Shown: positions 6,659-7,517 of the stretch, one piece after another
Position numbering within the stretch: position 1 is the stretch's first letter
How the letters are laid out: each line of letters begins with the position of its first letter
Source: JBJHBY01 sp050485745
GTDB lineage: Bacteria > Pseudomonadota > Gammaproteobacteria > Pseudomonadales > CAMLJR01
Direction of reading: 5' to 3'
DNA length: 7,517 bases
Assembly (NCBI GenBank): GCA_050485745.1
Contig: JBJHBY010000176.1
Location: forward strand, 1-7,517
The notes under the pieces: generated by a model
Seen by the model: only the letters and a program-made list of their open reading frames with translations
Told to the model about the DNA's origin: nothing
Databases searched by the model: none
Translations under genes and position numbers: made by a program

Positions 6659-7328
6659 GTGCAGCTACCTGCCGGAGCAGCGGGCCACGACCCTGTTCGT
6701 TGATCCCAACGCCGGCATCGATGCGCACCTCTACAGCCGCCTCTCGGAGCTGGGTTTCCGTCGCAGTGGGTCACACCTTTATCGCCCCCACTGCGGTGAG
6801 TGCAGAGCCTGTGTTCCCGCACGGGTTCCGGTCGCCGCCTTCAGGCCGGATCGACAGCAGCGCCGCATCTGGCGCCGCAACGCCGACCTTGTCACAGCGG
6901 ATGCCCGCGGTGCGATGCCGGACGACGAGATCTACGACCTGTATGCGCGTTACATCAGCGCCCGCCACCAGGACGGGGACATGTACCCGCCTTCGCGGGA
7001 TCAGTTCGAGGCCTTTCTGACCCGGCAATGGGGGGTTACGCGCTTTGTCTGTTTTCGCGAGCGCGAGCGCCTGCTGGCCGTTGCTGTGGTCGACGTGATG
7101 GACAACGGTCTGTCGGCGATCTACACCTTCTTCGAGCCAGGCCCGGAGGTGGCCCGGCGCAGCCTCGGCAGTTATGCAGTACTCTGGCAGATTGAGGAGG
7201 CCCGGCGCCTGGGCCTGCCGTCCCTGTATCTCGGCTACTGGATTCGCCAGTGCCGCAAGATGGCCTACAAAACACGTTTCCGCCCGGTGGAGCTGCTGAT
7301 CGACGGGCATTGGCAGCGTCTGGCCTGA
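6612..7328 (+). CDS. bpt: Aspartate/glutamate leucyltransferase Bpt (arginyltransferase-family ATE)
   Basis: This encodes 238 residues of the bacterial ATE/Bpt family, which transfers an amino acid (leucine in the characterised bacterial Bpt) from its tRNA to N-terminal Asp or Glu, feeding them to ClpS/ClpAP. Landmarks are CSYLPEQRATTLFVDP (17-32), LSELGFRRSGSHLYRPHC (44-61), the cysteine cluster CGECRAC (61-67) followed by VPARVP, RQQRRIWRRNADL (81-93), DGDMYPPSRDQFEAFL (121-136), GLSAIYTFFEP (166-176) and SLYLGYWIRQCRKMAYKTRF (205-223-range). Cys17 and the Cys61/64/67 group resemble the conserved cysteines linked to an iron-sulfur cluster in ATE enzymes. Length matches Pseudomonas homologues (about 235). 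GTG at 6612 is chosen because AAGGAGG precedes it by 8 nt and MTVLANLRVFATHPH fits the family start. It overlaps aat by 47 nt in another frame, so the two transferases are probably co-expressed. Leucyl rather than arginyl transfer is inferred from the bacterial family. Confidence 0.95.
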   Translation: MTVLANLRVFATHPHECSYLPEQRATTLFVDPNAGIDAHLYSRLSELGFRRSGSHLYRPHCGECRACVPARVPVAAFRPDRQQRRIWRRNADLVTADARGAMPDDEIYDLYARYISARHQDGDMYPPSRDQFEAFLTRQWGVTRFVCFRERERLLAVAVVDVMDNGLSAIYTFFEPGPEVARRSLGSYAVLWQIEEARRLGLPSLYLGYWIRQCRKMAYKTRFRPVELLIDGHWQRLA

Positions 7329-7342
7329 AACCTCCTCCCGCT

Positions 7343-7371
7343 TTGCGCATCCGGGCGATTTGGTGCAAAAT
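7343..7371 (+). promoter_or_regulatory. Candidate infA promoter with GC-rich discriminator
   Basis: TTGCGC (7343-7348, four of six matches) and CAAAAT (7366-7371, four of six) are spaced 17 nt apart. GCGCC follows the -10 directly; a GC-rich discriminator of this kind is typical of stringently controlled translation-apparatus promoters. Transcription would start near 7378 and give a leader of about 60 nt before infA. Confidence 0.4.
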
Positions 7372-7375
7372 GCGC
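7345..7375. other. Inverted repeat across the infA promoter
   Basis: GCGCAT (7345-7350) and ATGCGC (7370-7375) are perfect inverted copies separated by 19 nt. One arm overlaps the candidate -35 and the other the end of the -10 and the discriminator. This could be a split operator or an RNA stem at the end of bpt transcripts. At 6 bp it could also be chance. Confidence 0.25.
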
Positions 7376-7383
7376 CGACTCTT

Positions 7384-7406
7384 TTGGGCGCCCCCGTTGC
7401 GCCCAA
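7384..7406 (+). promoter_or_regulatory. 8-bp hairpin in the infA leader
   Basis: TTGGGCGC, a 7-nt loop CCCCGTT and GCGCCCAA form a perfect 8-bp stem about 30 nt before the infA start. No T-run follows on either strand, so it is not a standard intrinsic terminator. In an infA mRNA starting near 7378 it would sit at the very 5' end, where it could stabilise the message; it could also mark the bpt-infA boundary. Confidence 0.5.
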
Positions 7407-7422
7407 CCCCAACAGGGCCATC

Positions 7423-7427
7423 GAGGA
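7423..7427 (+). promoter_or_regulatory. infA ribosome binding site
   Basis: GAGGA lies 9 nt upstream of the ATG at 7437-7439, a good distance for initiation. It lies downstream of, and outside, the leader hairpin. Confidence 0.6.
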
Positions 7428-7436
7428 CATCGCTGA

Positions 7437-7517
7437 ATGGCGAAAGAAGACCAGATTGAAATGGAAGGTGAAGTGATCGATACCCTTCCCAACACCACGT
7501 TCCGGGTACGCCTGGAT
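7437..7517 (+). CDS. infA: Translation initiation factor IF-1, N-terminal part (cut by window edge)
   Basis: The first 27 codons encode IF-1, the small S1/OB-fold factor (about 72 residues in full) that occupies the 30S A site with IF-2 and IF-3 during initiation. The translation MAKEDQIEMEGEVIDTLPNT followed by TFRVRLD matches the conserved IF-1 start, including the first OB-fold strands (MEGEVIDTLPN and FRVRL). The reading frame reaches the right edge intact. It follows bpt after 108 nt and appears to have its own promoter and a structured leader. In Pseudomonas and E. coli clpA lies close to infA, which would place the N-degron protease component just outside this window. Confidence 0.96.
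   Translation, partial: MAKEDQIEMEGEVIDTLPNTTFRVRLD

Noticed and set aside
7384..7406. Intrinsic terminator after bpt
   Set aside because: The stem is good but no T-run follows on the plus strand, and none follows it on the minus strand. I kept it as a leader hairpin instead.
6771..7430. Minus-strand open frame (219 codons) opposite bpt and the infA leader
   Set aside because: No recognisable motif, no credible ribosome site noted, and bpt on the plus strand is conserved over the region.
1..7517. Mobile element, CRISPR, phage defence or other accessory system
   Set aside because: Every stretch over about 250 nt is covered by a conserved housekeeping gene in a known order. No direct-repeat arrays, transposase or integrase motifs, attachment-site duplications or composition shifts were seen.

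Overview
The window looks like GC-rich gammaproteobacterial chromosome carrying conserved housekeeping genes. The gene order matches, from memory, the Pseudomonas aeruginosa PA2612-PA2619 neighbourhood: serS, rarA, lolA, ftsK on one strand, then trxB, aat, an arginyl/leucyl-transferase-family gene (ate/bpt) and infA on the other. E. coli differs: it has lrp between ftsK and trxB, cydDC between trxB and aat, and no bpt. The infA N-terminus (MAKEDQIEMEGEVIDTLPNT) is gammaproteobacterial, but the genus cannot be fixed from this sequence. All eight genes have homologous, uninterrupted reading frames. I see no insertion sequence, phage gene, CRISPR array, tRNA or rRNA.

Layout. A minus-strand block runs leftwards from about 4677: ftsK (DNA translocase of the divisome), lolA 14 nt later (lipoprotein chaperone), rarA overlapping lolA by 11 nt (replication-fork AAA+ ATPase), then a 52-nt gap and serS, cut by the left edge. 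A 208-nt divergent intergenic region (4678-4885) holds the likely promoters for both directions. A plus-strand block follows: trxB (thioredoxin reductase), aat 3 nt later, and bpt, whose start lies inside the 3' end of aat (47-nt overlap). A 108-nt leader region with a promoter-like sequence and an 8-bp hairpin precedes infA, cut by the right edge.

How the genes fit together. The left block joins chromosome segregation and division (FtsK), envelope biogenesis (LolA), fork rescue (RarA) and tRNA-Ser charging (SerS). In the right block, Aat and Bpt are the two aminoacyl-tRNA-protein transferases of the bacterial N-degron pathway. Aat modifies N-terminal Arg/Lys; Bpt modifies N-terminal Asp/Glu. 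In relatives clpA lies just past infA, outside this window, so the neighbourhood combines tagging enzymes with the protease that uses the tag.

Nothing here amounts to an undescribed system. The points worth a second look are small: a 9-bp tandem repeat encoding a Gly/Lys-rich insertion in LolA, a long non-conserved C-terminal tail on Aat overlapping bpt, a strong hairpin and an inverted repeat in the infA leader, a probable TTG start for ftsK, and dyads in the ftsK-trxB intergenic region.
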